Below are positions 46,721 through 55,501 of a DNA stretch of 64,000 nt, one piece after another; the first letter of the stretch is position 1, and every line of letters begins with the position of its first letter. The stretch is from contig WOZM01000272.1 in NCBI GenBank assembly GCA_011620265.1, forward strand, positions 22,124 through 86,123, read 5' to 3'. Below the pieces are notes generated by a model. It saw only the letters and a program-made list of their open reading frames with translations. It was not told the origin of the DNA and did not search any database. Position numbers and translations under genes: made by a program. The stretch is from Paracoccaceae bacterium (GTDB lineage: Bacteria; Pseudomonadota; Alphaproteobacteria; Rhodobacterales; Rhodobacteraceae).

Positions 46721-47613
46721 GACGGAACGGCCTGCTTCCTGCCCTTTTGGCGGTGATGTCCTTCGGCGGCGCGGCCCTGGCCGAGCCGCTGGCGAACCAG
46801 CTCTTCGGCGCGACGAAAGTGGCGTCGCGGCAGGCGCCGGCGGCGATCGGCACATATGCCAAGGGCTGCGGCGCGGGCTTCGTCGAGCTCCCCGAAAGCG
46901 GGCCGACCTGGCAGGCGATGCGGCTTTCCCGCAACCGCAACTGGGGCCATCCGGCGCTTGTGCAGTTCGTGGCCGACCTCTCGGCCACCGCGCGCCAGCT
47001 CGGCTGGCCGGGCCTTTATATCGGCGACATGAGCCAGCCGCGCGGCGGGCCAATGACGAGCGGTCACGCCAGCCACCAGATCGGCCTTGATGCCGATATC
47101 TGGATGCTGCCGCCGCATCGGCTGAACCTCAGCCGGGGCGAGCGCGAGAGGATCAGCTCGGTCTCGGTCCGCACCGACGACCAGAGGCGCGTGAACGGCA
47201 ACTGGACCGCGACCCATTACCAGTTGATGCGCGCCGCCGCCTCCGATCCCCGGGTCGACCGGATCTTCGTCGCCGCCGCCGTGAAGGTCGAGATGTGCAA
47301 GACCGCGCGCGGAGCGGACAAGGCATGGCTGCAGAAGATCCGGCCGCTCTACGGGCACAACACCCATTTCCATGTCCGGCTGAAATGCCCTGCCGGCTCG
47401 CGCAACTGCGAGACCCAGACCCCGACCGTCGCCGAATTGTCGAAAGGCGGGGATGGCTGCGACGAGTCGCTGACCTGGTGGGTCACGACCTATCTTGACG
47501 AGCTGAAGAACCCGCCGAAGACCAAGCCCAAGGGGCCGCGCAAGAGGACGCCGCGCGAGTTCACGATGGCCGACCTGCCCAGACAATGCTCCGCCGTCCT
47601 GACCTCGGACTGA
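46717..47613 (+). CDS. mepA: Penicillin-insensitive murein endopeptidase MepA
   Basis: GDMSQPRGGPMTSGHASHQIGLDADIWM; HNTHFHVRLKCPAGS; putative TTG start. Confidence 0.92.
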   Translation: MRRNGLLPALLAVMSFGGAALAEPLANQLFGATKVASRQAPAAIGTYAKGCGAGFVELPESGPTWQAMRLSRNRNWGHPALVQFVADLSATARQLGWPGLYIGDMSQPRGGPMTSGHASHQIGLDADIWMLPPHRLNLSRGERERISSVSVRTDDQRRVNGNWTATHYQLMRAAASDPRVDRIFVAAAVKVEMCKTARGADKAWLQKIRPLYGHNTHFHVRLKCPAGSRNCETQTPTVAELSKGGDGCDESLTWWVTTYLDELKNPPKTKPKGPRKRTPREFTMADLPRQCSAVLTSD

Positions 47614-48476
47614 TCCTCGCGGCGGCGGTCGCCGTCACCGGCGCGGTCTCCGCCGCCCCGCGCGCGGACTATGTCGGCACCTTCGTCTGGACCGATCCGT
47701 CGCCGAAATTCGGCGGGTTTTCGGCGCTCGACCTGCGCCCCGACGGTCTCGGCTTTGTGGCGGTCTCGGACAGCGCGGCATTTTTCAACGGCCGCTTCAC
47801 GCGCGGAACGAATGGCGAGGTTGTCGAGGTTGAGGCCGCACCTCCGGTGATCCCGCTGTCGCATCACGGAACCCCGGTGCAGGACCCGATGGACGATGCC
47901 GAGGGCGTCGCCTTCGCGCCGGACGGCGGGCTCTACGTCTCCTACGAGACCGAGGACCGCATCGCGCACTATGGTGCGGAGGGCCGGATCTGGCTTGGCG
48001 AGGACTGGCCCGAGCTCTTCAAGGGGTTCGAGGTCAATTTCGGGATCGAGGCGCTGGCGATCGACGCGGAGGGCGCGCTCTACGCAATGCCCGAACGCTC
48101 CGTCCCGCGTTCCGCGCCGATCCCGGTCTTCCGTGGCCGGGACGGCGTATGGGACCGGCCCTTCACGCTCAGCCGCGACGGCAACTGGCTGCCGGTCGGC
48201 GCGGATTTCGGCCCCGACGGGCGGCTCTATCTGCTGGAGCGGGACTACTGGGGCATGGTCGGCTTCATGAGCCGGGTCAGGCGGATCACGCTCGACGGCG
48301 ACCGGGTCGCGGCGGACGAGGTTCTGCTGCACACCCGAGCCGGCACGCATGACAACCTCGAGGGCCTCGCCGTCTGGCAGGACGCCGAAGGCGCGATCCG
48401 GCTGACGATGATCTCGGACGACAACTTCCTGCCGACCCAGCGCACCGAGATCGTTGACTACCGCGTGACCGAGTGA
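47586..48476 (+). CDS. Esterase-like activity of phytase family protein (paralogue A)
   Basis: Signal peptide; FGGFSALDLRPDGLGFVAVSDS...TMISDDNFLPTQRTEIVDYRV. Confidence 0.82.
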   Translation: MLRRPDLGLILAAAVAVTGAVSAAPRADYVGTFVWTDPSPKFGGFSALDLRPDGLGFVAVSDSAAFFNGRFTRGTNGEVVEVEAAPPVIPLSHHGTPVQDPMDDAEGVAFAPDGGLYVSYETEDRIAHYGAEGRIWLGEDWPELFKGFEVNFGIEALAIDAEGALYAMPERSVPRSAPIPVFRGRDGVWDRPFTLSRDGNWLPVGADFGPDGRLYLLERDYWGMVGFMSRVRRITLDGDRVAADEVLLHTRAGTHDNLEGLAVWQDAEGAIRLTMISDDNFLPTQRTEIVDYRVTE

Positions 48477-48569
48477 CTTGACCGCATCCCCGCAAGGGCG
48501 TAGAGGCCGCCCGTTCCCCGACGGACCGGGGGACCAAGTCGCCGCGACCTTGTAAAAAACGGATATGTC

Positions 48570-49193
48570 ATGACCCGAAATCTGATCCCTGGCATCCTTG
48601 CCATGGCCGCCATCGTGGTGGCCTCGAACATCCTCGTGCAGTTCCTGTTCGGCCAGTGGCTGACCTGGGGCGCCTTCACCTATCCCTTCGCCTTCCTTGT
48701 CACCGACCTCACGAACCGCCTTCAGGGGCCCGCCGCCGCGCGCAAGGTCGTCGTCGCGGGCTTCGTCGTCGGCGTGATCTCTTCGCTCATCGGCACCCGG
48801 ATCATCGGCGAATTCGGCCCGCTGGTGACGCTCCGCATCGCCATCGGCTCCGGCCTCGCCTTCCTCGTGGCGCAGTTGATGGACGTCTCGGTCTTCAACC
48901 GCCTGCGGGAGGGAAGCTGGTGGCGGGCGCCGCTCGTCTCGACCCTGATCGGCGCATCGCTCGACACCGCGATCTTCTTCTCCGTCGCGTTCTCCGCCGC
49001 GCTGAGCTTCGTCGAACCGGCCAATGACGTGGGCTGGGCGGGCGAGGTCCTGCCGCTTCTCGGCATCGGTCCCGTCGTCCCGCTCTGGGTGTCGCTCGCG
49101 AGCGCCGACTGGCTCGTCAAGCTGTCGCTCGCAATTGTGGCACTCGTGCCGTTCAGGGTAATTGTTTCAAAGTTGACAGCAAAAGTTGCGTAA
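48570..49193 (+). CDS. VUT family / queuosine precursor transporter-like protein
   Basis: WLTWGAFTYPFAFLVTDLTNRLQGPAAARKVV...VFNRLREGSWWRAPLVSTLIGASLDTAIFFSVAF. Confidence 0.88.
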   Translation: MTRNLIPGILAMAAIVVASNILVQFLFGQWLTWGAFTYPFAFLVTDLTNRLQGPAAARKVVVAGFVVGVISSLIGTRIIGEFGPLVTLRIAIGSGLAFLVAQLMDVSVFNRLREGSWWRAPLVSTLIGASLDTAIFFSVAFSAALSFVEPANDVGWAGEVLPLLGIGPVVPLWVSLASADWLVKLSLAIVALVPFRVIVSKLTAKVA

Positions 49194-49263
49194 AAACTTT
49201 TGACAAACACAAAATCTGTGGCAGCCTGTGGATAACGGCAACGCAGAGAAAGGAGGTGATCCA

Positions 49264-49320
49264 GTGTCTAGAGTGATATTGGAGAGAGGTGTCGGGACAG
49301 TCAGGGGGGCCGTGGCCTGA
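49264..49320 (+). CDS. Candidate 18-aa leader peptide VSRVILERGVGTVRGAVA (GTG start)
   Basis: GTG start about 7 nt after GGAGG in an extended perfect SD; 18 sense codons then TGA. Confidence 0.35.
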   Translation: MSRVILERGVGTVRGAVA

Positions 49321-49402
49321 GGGCAAACCCAAGGGCATAGAACCCTGACTGGGCCTCGTCGACTTTCGACACCCTAACTGGCCCATCTCCGTAGATCTCG
49401 GA

Positions 49403-49430
49403 GGGCCGCTCCAACCCGGAGCGGCCCTTT
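49403..49430 (+). terminator. Strong hairpin terminator upstream of arfB
   Basis: GGGCCGCTCC-AACCC-GGAGCGGCCC-TTT perfect 10-bp stem. Confidence 0.75.
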
Positions 49431-49494
49431 CCGTTTGCGATCCCCCGGGGCGTCCACGCTATTCTCGGCGCCGACCCGACCGAAGGCAAAGCCC

Positions 49495-49917
49495 ATGCTG
49501 CATATCACCGACGACATCACGATTGCCGACTGGGAACTGACGGAGAGCTTCATCCGCGCGTCGGGGCCGGGCGGGCAGAACGTCAACAAGGTCTCGACCG
49601 CCGTCGAACTGAGGTTCGAGGCCGAGCGCAGCCCGCATCTGTCCCCCCAGGTCAAGGCGCGGCTGAAGCGGCTGGCCGGACGGCGCTGGACCGCCGAGGG
49701 CGCCATCGTCATCCGCGCCGAGGAAACCCGCAGCCAGGCCCGCAACCGCGAGCTTGCGCGCGAGCGGCTGGCCGAGCTGATCCGCGCCGCGCTCGTGGCA
49801 CCAAAGCGGCGGATCGCGACGCGCCCGACGCTCGGCAGCAAGAAGCGCCGGTTGAAGGCCAAGACCGAACGCGGCACAGTCAAGTCCCTGCGCGGCAAGG
49901 TCGAGGACGAGGATTGA
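49495..49917 (+). CDS. arfB: Alternative ribosome-rescue peptidyl-tRNA hydrolase ArfB
   Basis: SGPGGQNVNKVSTAVELRF GGQ motif; basic C-terminal tail KKRRLKAKTERGTVKSLRGKVEDED. Confidence 0.95.
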   Translation: MLHITDDITIADWELTESFIRASGPGGQNVNKVSTAVELRFEAERSPHLSPQVKARLKRLAGRRWTAEGAIVIRAEETRSQARNRELARERLAELIRAALVAPKRRIATRPTLGSKKRRLKAKTERGTVKSLRGKVEDED

Positions 49918-50081
49918 TCCCGCCCGGCCCGGCCGGTTTCGGATGCCCGGCGTGCAGTCCGTGGCCGATTTCCCTCTGATCGCGGGGCAACTTGCCGCTA
50001 TCGCGAAGTCAAGCCTTGCGGTCCGGGGAATTCGGGTCGAAAACTGCACCCGCCGGCAGATGGGGTCGAGACAAGCGCAAC

Positions 50082-51488
50082 ATGCTGAAGAAAGCCTTCA
50101 TGCTCGTGTCCGGCAACGCCTTCGGCTCGGCGCTCCTGCTCTTGCGCAACCTGATCATTGCGCGGCTGATCAGCCCCGAGGATTACGGCATCGCCTCCAC
50201 TTTCGCGATCGCCATGTCGATCGTCGAGATGTTGTCCTATCTCGGTCTGAACCAGATGATCGTCATCGACAAGGATGGCGACGATCCCGGCGTGCAGAAG
50301 GCGATGCAGGGCTTTCAGGTGCTGCGCGGCCTGATGTCGAGCGCGCTCCTCTTCGTCATCGCCTACCCCTACGCGCGCTTCCTCGGGATCGAGCATATCG
50401 CCTGGGCCTATCAGGCCATCGCCTTCATTCCGCTCGTGAACGGATTGCAGCATTTCGACATGCACCGGCTGAAGCGGCATCTGAACTTCACGCCCTGGAT
50501 CGTCACCCAGGCGGTGCCGCCGCTGATCTCGGTCCTCTCGGTCTGGCCGCTGGCGCTTTACTTCGGCGACTACCGGATCATGCTGGTGGCACTTTTCGTG
50601 CAGGCCGGGGCGATGGTGATCCTGTCGCATGTGATGGCCGAGCGGCGCTATGGCCTGACCTTCGATTTCGCGCTGATCCGGCGGGCGACGGTCTTCGGCT
50701 GGCCGCTTCTTCTGAACGGCGTCCTGCTCTTCGGTGTCTTCAACGGCGAGCGGCTGATCGTCGGACGTGAGTTGGGGATGAGCCAGCTTGCAGTCTTCTC
50801 GATGTCGATCACCCTGACCCTGACGCCGACGCTGGTCCTCGCCGGGGCGACGCAGGCGTTGTTCCTGCCGCAACTCAGCGCCTCCCGCGACCGCGACGAA
50901 TCCTTCCGCTGGCTCGGCGTCGCGGCGACCGAGGCGGGCCTTGCCATCGGCGTCCTTCTGATCCTCGGCGTGGTCCTCTTGGGCGGGCCGGTGATCCACC
51001 TGCTGCTCGGGCCGAAATACGCGGCAATCCTGGAGATTCTGGTGCCGATGGCGGTGGTGCAGGCGGTGCGCGTGGCAAAGACCGGCGGATCGACCGTGGC
51101 CTTGTCGAAGGAGCGTTCGGGCAACGCGGCGGCGGCGAACCTCTTCCGGGTGCTGTCGCTGCCGATCTCGTGGTATGCCGTGACCCATACCGGCACGGTG
51201 ATGACGGTGATCTTCATCGCCATCACTGCCGAGGCGCTCGGCTATCTTCTGTCGCTGAGGCTCGCCGCGCGGCGGACGGGTATCCTGCTCGGGCCGCTGG
51301 TCCTGCCCTCGACCCTCACCGCGATGGCCTGTCTCGCCGCGCTGGTCGATGCCTGGGTGCATCCGCCCCAGACCGGCTTCGCCGCCCATCTCGACTGGTC
51401 GCGCTGGGCCGTCGCGGCGGTCTGCCTTGCCGCGCTTGCCTCGATGTCGGCGCTCCGCGGCTATCTCTGGCGACGATTCGTCCGCTAA
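50082..51488 (+). CDS. Oligosaccharide flippase / polysaccharide biosynthesis membrane protein
   Basis: MLKKAFMLVSGNAFGSALLLLRNLIIARLISPEDYGIASTF Wzx/MOP-like N-terminus, many TM segments. Confidence 0.9.
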   Translation: MLKKAFMLVSGNAFGSALLLLRNLIIARLISPEDYGIASTFAIAMSIVEMLSYLGLNQMIVIDKDGDDPGVQKAMQGFQVLRGLMSSALLFVIAYPYARFLGIEHIAWAYQAIAFIPLVNGLQHFDMHRLKRHLNFTPWIVTQAVPPLISVLSVWPLALYFGDYRIMLVALFVQAGAMVILSHVMAERRYGLTFDFALIRRATVFGWPLLLNGVLLFGVFNGERLIVGRELGMSQLAVFSMSITLTLTPTLVLAGATQALFLPQLSASRDRDESFRWLGVAATEAGLAIGVLLILGVVLLGGPVIHLLLGPKYAAILEILVPMAVVQAVRVAKTGGSTVALSKERSGNAAAANLFRVLSLPISWYAVTHTGTVMTVIFIAITAEALGYLLSLRLAARRTGILLGPLVLPSTLTAMACLAALVDAWVHPPQTGFAAHLDWSRWAVAAVCLAALASMSALRGYLWRRFVR

Positions 51489-51577
51489 AGCGTTTCGGAT
51501 CTGCATTGCATCGGAATTCGAGTTTTTCCCATTCGAATTCAGATACATGCAATTTCAACATGAACCCGAAACGCTTT
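51487..51577. repeat. 91-nt nested inverted repeat between convergent genes
   Basis: AAAGCGTTTCGG/CCGAAACGCTTT (51487-51498/51566-51577); TTGCAT/ATGCAA (51506-51511/51547-51552); GAATTCGA/TCGAATTC (51514-51521/51533-51540). Confidence 0.85.
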
Positions 51578-51579
51578 GG

Positions 51580-52152
51580 TCAGGCGCGCATTTTCACCAC
51601 CTTCGCCGGCACGCCGACGGCGATGGCGCCGGCCGGCACGTCCCGGGTGACGACCGAGCCTGCCCCGATCACCGCCCCGTCGCCGATGGTGACGCCCGCG
51701 GTCAGGATCGCACGGGTGCCGATCCAGCAATCCTCGCCGATGGTGATGTCGCGCTCCACCATCTCCTGATCGGTGATGCGGGTCCCGGCGGCGAGGCCGT
51801 AATCGGCCGCGGTGACGAAGCATTCCGGCCCGAACGTGGTGCGCGCGCCGACGCGGATCCAGCTTTTCGTCTTCCCGGCCCAGAGCGATGAGCGCGCGCC
51901 GACCTGCACCTGGTCGCCAAGCGCGATGCGCTCGCCGTTGGCAAACGAGACATTCGGCGCGAGCCGCACGTCGCGGCCGAGCGTCAGAAGCCGGCGCTGC
52001 TTCACATGGGTGTAGCCGTAGTAGTGCAGGATCCGGAACGGATGGGCGAGAACCCCGGGGTCGAGAAACGACCGGACCGCCCGGGTCAGGCGCGACAACA
52101 GCGATCTTCTGGCAACGGCCATACCGGTCTCCTTCAGGGGTCGCCCCGACAT
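51580..52152 (-). CDS. WcaF-like hexapeptide-repeat acetyltransferase
   Basis: Left-handed beta-helix repeats: [52 protein letters not shown]. Confidence 0.88.
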   Translation of the reverse strand: MSGRPLKETGMAVARRSLLSRLTRAVRSFLDPGVLAHPFRILHYYGYTHVKQRRLLTLGRDVRLAPNVSFANGERIALGDQVQVGARSSLWAGKTKSWIRVGARTTFGPECFVTAADYGLAAGTRITDQEMVERDITIGEDCWIGTRAILTAGVTIGDGAVIGAGSVVTRDVPAGAIAVGVPAKVVKMRA

Positions 52153-52287
52153 TAAGCATTCCCGCGGCCGCCGCGCAATTCCGCCCGTTTGCCGATCCCG
52201 CTTTCCGCTCTGGTCCGATCCCTGTCAATTTGCTAACACTTTCGCGGGTTAACCGGCCGGGGAACCCGGCGTCCCCAGTGAGTTGAC

Positions 52288-53304
52288 ATGTCCGAACCAG
52301 ACTTCCCGATTGCCGTCGTCGTCGTCGCCTTCCATTCGGCCGATGTGATCCTCGGCTGCGTGGAAAGCCTTCTGGCGCAGGAGGGCGGCAGGCCCGCGGT
52401 GATCGTCGTCGACAACGCCTCGGCCGACGGGACGGTCGCCACCTTGCGCGACTGGGCCGGCGCGAAGGGGGTCGACCTGCGCGAGTTCGACGCCGCCGAC
52501 CGGCCTGACCGCGCGGCGGCCGGGGCGGTGACGCTGGTCCATTCCGGCGCCAACCGGGGTTTTGCCGGCGGCGTCAATGTCGGGCTTGCCGTGGCGGCGG
52601 CGATGCCCGAGATCGGGCATTTCTGGGTGCTGAACCCCGACGCCTTCGCCGACAAGGCCGCCTGCCGCGCGATCCTTGCCGCCGCGGCCGAGACGCCCGG
52701 CTATGCCCTGATGGGCGGCCGGGTCTGCTTTGCCGAGCCGCCGCACCGGGTGCAGATCGACGGCGGGCTCGTCAACCTCTGGACCGGGGTGTCGGGCAAC
52801 GTCAATCTCGGCCGGCCGGCGGAGGAGGCGGTGCTGCCGAAGGGCGAAGACCTCGATTTCATCACCGGCGCCAGCATGGTCGCCTCGCGCGGCTTCTACG
52901 AGGCGGTGGGTCCGATGCGCGAGGATTATTTCCTTTACTACGAGGAGGCCGACTGGGCGCTTCGTCGCGGCGACATGCCGCTCGTCGTGGCACCGGGACT
53001 GGTGGTCCATCACCATGCCGGCACCGCGATCGGCTCGCCGACGCTCGAACGCCTCGCCTCGCCGTTTTCCTTCTGGTTCAAGTATCACAGCCGGATGCTC
53101 TTCATGCGCCGGTTCAATCCCGTTGGCCTGCCGGTCGCGATGGCCTATGCGACGGCGAAGGCGGGGCAGCTTCTGCTCAAGGGCGCCTTGCCGCAGGCCG
53201 GTGCGCTCCTGCGCGCGGTCTGGGGGCTCGGGCCGCCGAAAGCGGTGCGCGAAAGGCTCTCGCCCGAGGCGCGGCGGATCGCGTTCGACCGTGCGCGGAG
53301 CTAG
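52288..53304 (+). CDS. Glycosyltransferase family 2
   Basis: AVVVVAFHSADVILGCVESLLAQ...IVVDNASADGTV...NRGFAGGVNVGLAVA...DYFLYYEEADWALR. Confidence 0.92.
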   Translation: MSEPDFPIAVVVVAFHSADVILGCVESLLAQEGGRPAVIVVDNASADGTVATLRDWAGAKGVDLREFDAADRPDRAAAGAVTLVHSGANRGFAGGVNVGLAVAAAMPEIGHFWVLNPDAFADKAACRAILAAAAETPGYALMGGRVCFAEPPHRVQIDGGLVNLWTGVSGNVNLGRPAEEAVLPKGEDLDFITGASMVASRGFYEAVGPMREDYFLYYEEADWALRRGDMPLVVAPGLVVHHHAGTAIGSPTLERLASPFSFWFKYHSRMLFMRRFNPVGLPVAMAYATAKAGQLLLKGALPQAGALLRAVWGLGPPKAVRERLSPEARRIAFDRARS

Positions 53305-54166
53305 CGTCACGACCGGGCTGGTGGCCTGCCTGATGGCGGGCGCTGCCGGCGCCGCCGACCTCATGCCGCGCGGCACCTATGAATGGCAGGAGGACCATGA
53401 TTGGTTCGGTGGCTTTTCCGGTCTCGCGATGGCCGAGGGCGGCGCCTCCTTCCTGACCGTCAGCGACGAGGGCGAGATGGTCCGCGCCCGCGTCCGGCGC
53501 GACGAGACCGGCCGGATCGCGGAGGTCGAGAGCGAATGGCAGGCCCGGCTCCGCGACAATTCCGGCAAGCCCGTGAGCGGCTTCACCGCCGATGCCGAGG
53601 CGCTCAGCGTAGCGCCGGGCGGTACGGTCTTTGTCGCTTATGAGAGCTATACGCGGATCACCTCCGTCACCCTGCCGGACCTGATGCCGGTGACGCTCCA
53701 TGCCTGGGACAGGTTCCGCGACCTCTGGGGCAATGCCGGGTTCGAAGGGCTCGCGGTGCTGCCCGACGGACGGCTGATCGCGATCCTCGAAGCGTCCGAC
53801 GATGGCACCTTCGCCACGTTCATCGGCCGGAACGCCGACTGGCGGCCCGGACCGCCGCTCCCCGCCGAAGGTGGGTTCGACGCGGTCGATGCGGGCTTCG
53901 GCCCGGACGGAAAGTTCTGGCTTCTCGAACGTCGGCTGGGCTCGGTGGTCGGCTTCGCCACCCGCATCCGCCGCTTCGCCTTTGCCGACGGCGGGTTCGG
54001 CCCTCCCGAGACGCTGCTGGAGACATCCCCCGGCACACTCGACAACATGGAAGGGATGAGCCTCTGGACCGACGCGGACGGCCATACCATCGTCAGCCTG
54101 ATCTCGGACGACAATTTCCTCTTCGTCCAGAAAACCATCCTCGCCGAATATGAGCTCCGCGAATGA
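53291..54166 (+). CDS. Esterase-like activity of phytase family protein (paralogue B)
   Basis: Signal peptide; WFGGFSGLAMAEGGASFLTVSDEGE...TLDNMEGMSLWTDADGHTIVSLISDDNFLFVQKTILAEYEL; probable GTG start. Confidence 0.8.
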   Translation: MRGASVTTGLVACLMAGAAGAADLMPRGTYEWQEDHDWFGGFSGLAMAEGGASFLTVSDEGEMVRARVRRDETGRIAEVESEWQARLRDNSGKPVSGFTADAEALSVAPGGTVFVAYESYTRITSVTLPDLMPVTLHAWDRFRDLWGNAGFEGLAVLPDGRLIAILEASDDGTFATFIGRNADWRPGPPLPAEGGFDAVDAGFGPDGKFWLLERRLGSVVGFATRIRRFAFADGGFGPPETLLETSPGTLDNMEGMSLWTDADGHTIVSLISDDNFLFVQKTILAEYELRE

Positions 54167-54278
54167 GCAGGCCGGCGCACAGATCGGCGCCGGGGCGGGC
54201 CGGCGCGACGCTTCGGCTTTGCGAAAGGACCGTGAAACCGCTATCAGCGGGACCGGACGGCCGAGACGGGAGAAAACC

Positions 54279-55490
54279 ATGACAGCGAAGGTGAAACGGC
54301 GGATCCTGATCGTCCTCGAGAACCTCCCCGTGCCGCTCGACCGCCGGGTCTGGCTCGAGGCGACGACGCTGACCCAGGCGGGCTACGATGTCAGCGTGAT
54401 CTGCCCCACCGGGCGCGGATGGGACAAGCAGTTCGAGGTCATCGACGATATCCACATCTACCGCTACCCCGAGCCGGACGAGGCGCATTCGGGTGCGGTG
54501 GCCTATGCCAGGGAATATCTCTGGTCGCTCTGGCACTGGTTCCGGCTCGCCCGCCGGGTGCGGCGCGAGCGCGGCTTCGACGTGATCCACGGCTGCAACC
54601 CGCCCGACCTCGTCTTCCTTCTGGCGCTGCGCTACCGCCTTGCCGGCGTGCGCTACCTCTTCGACCATCACGATGTCTGCCCGGAGCTTTTCGAGGCGAA
54701 GTTCGACAAGAAAGGTCTGCTCTACAAGATCATGCTGATCTGGGAGCGGATGACCTTCGCTTCAGCCTCGGTGTCGATTGCCACCAATGAGAGTTTCCGC
54801 GAGATCGCGATGCGGCGGGGCCGGATGGCGCCGGAGGATGTCTTCGTCGTGCGTTCGGCGCCGAAGATCGAGAAGTTCCTGATCCGCCCCCCCGATCCGG
54901 CGATGCGCAAGGGGGCGGGAACCGTCCTCGGCTATATCGGCGTGATCGGCCAGCAGGAGGGGATGGACCTTCTGGTTGCGGCGGCCGAGCACCTGATCCG
55001 GCGGCTCGGGCGGTCGGACGTTCATTTCATCATCGTCGGCTTCGGGCCGGAGCTGCCGAACGTGAAGGCCGACGTGACGCGGCGCGGGCTCGACCCCTAT
55101 TTCACCTTCACCGGTCCGCTCTACGACGAGGACATGCTCCGGGCGCTCAACAGTTGCGATATCGGGGTAAGCCCGGACCCCAGAAACGCGATGAACGACA
55201 TCTCGACCATGAACAAGGTCATGGAATACATGACGCTGGAAAAGCCGGTGGTGCAGTTCGACCTGAAGGAGGGCCGGGCATCGGCCGGCGAGGCATCGCT
55301 TTACGCCAGGGCGAACGATCCGGAGGATTTCGCCGCGAAGATCGCCGAACTGATGGACGCGCCGGAGCGGCGGGCAGAGATGGGCCGGATCGGCCGGGCG
55401 CGGGTGACGGAGCGTCTGAGCTGGGCCCATTCGGTGCCGCATCTTCTTGCGGCTTACGACCGGATCTTCGCCAGGATGGGGCGCGGCTGA
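54279..55490 (+). CDS. Glycosyltransferase family 4
   Basis: RILIVLENLPVPLDRRVWLEATTLTQAGYDVSVICPTG...YLFDHHDVCPELFEAKF...LGYIGVIGQQEGMDLLVAAAEHL; start revised to ATG 54279. Confidence 0.92.
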   Translation: MTAKVKRRILIVLENLPVPLDRRVWLEATTLTQAGYDVSVICPTGRGWDKQFEVIDDIHIYRYPEPDEAHSGAVAYAREYLWSLWHWFRLARRVRRERGFDVIHGCNPPDLVFLLALRYRLAGVRYLFDHHDVCPELFEAKFDKKGLLYKIMLIWERMTFASASVSIATNESFREIAMRRGRMAPEDVFVVRSAPKIEKFLIRPPDPAMRKGAGTVLGYIGVIGQQEGMDLLVAAAEHLIRRLGRSDVHFIIVGFGPELPNVKADVTRRGLDPYFTFTGPLYDEDMLRALNSCDIGVSPDPRNAMNDISTMNKVMEYMTLEKPVVQFDLKEGRASAGEASLYARANDPEDFAAKIAELMDAPERRAEMGRIGRARVTERLSWAHSVPHLLAAYDRIFARMGRG

Positions 55491-55501
55491 GCCTGCCGTC
55501 G

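Larger units (their letters stand above)
49240..49430 (+). ncRNA. Candidate structured leader RNA or small RNA upstream of arfB
   Basis: AAGGAGGTGATCC (49250-49262); stems GGTGTCG/CGACACC (49288-49294/49367-49373), CAGTCAGGG/CCCTGACTG (49298-49306/49343-49351); terminator 49403-49430. Confidence 0.5.

Noticed and set aside
48500-48569. preQ1-I riboswitch-like segment upstream of the VUT transporter (CCCGTTCcccgacggACCGGGG and a later TAAAAAACGG)
   Set aside because: The A-rich tail is about 20 nt too far from the putative P1 stem and the pseudoknot complement is not evident; worth only a quick Infernal check.
49250-49262. Possible 16S rRNA 3'-end remnant
   Set aside because: Only 13 nt match (as complement) and flanks are not rRNA-like; better read as an extended Shine-Dalgarno.
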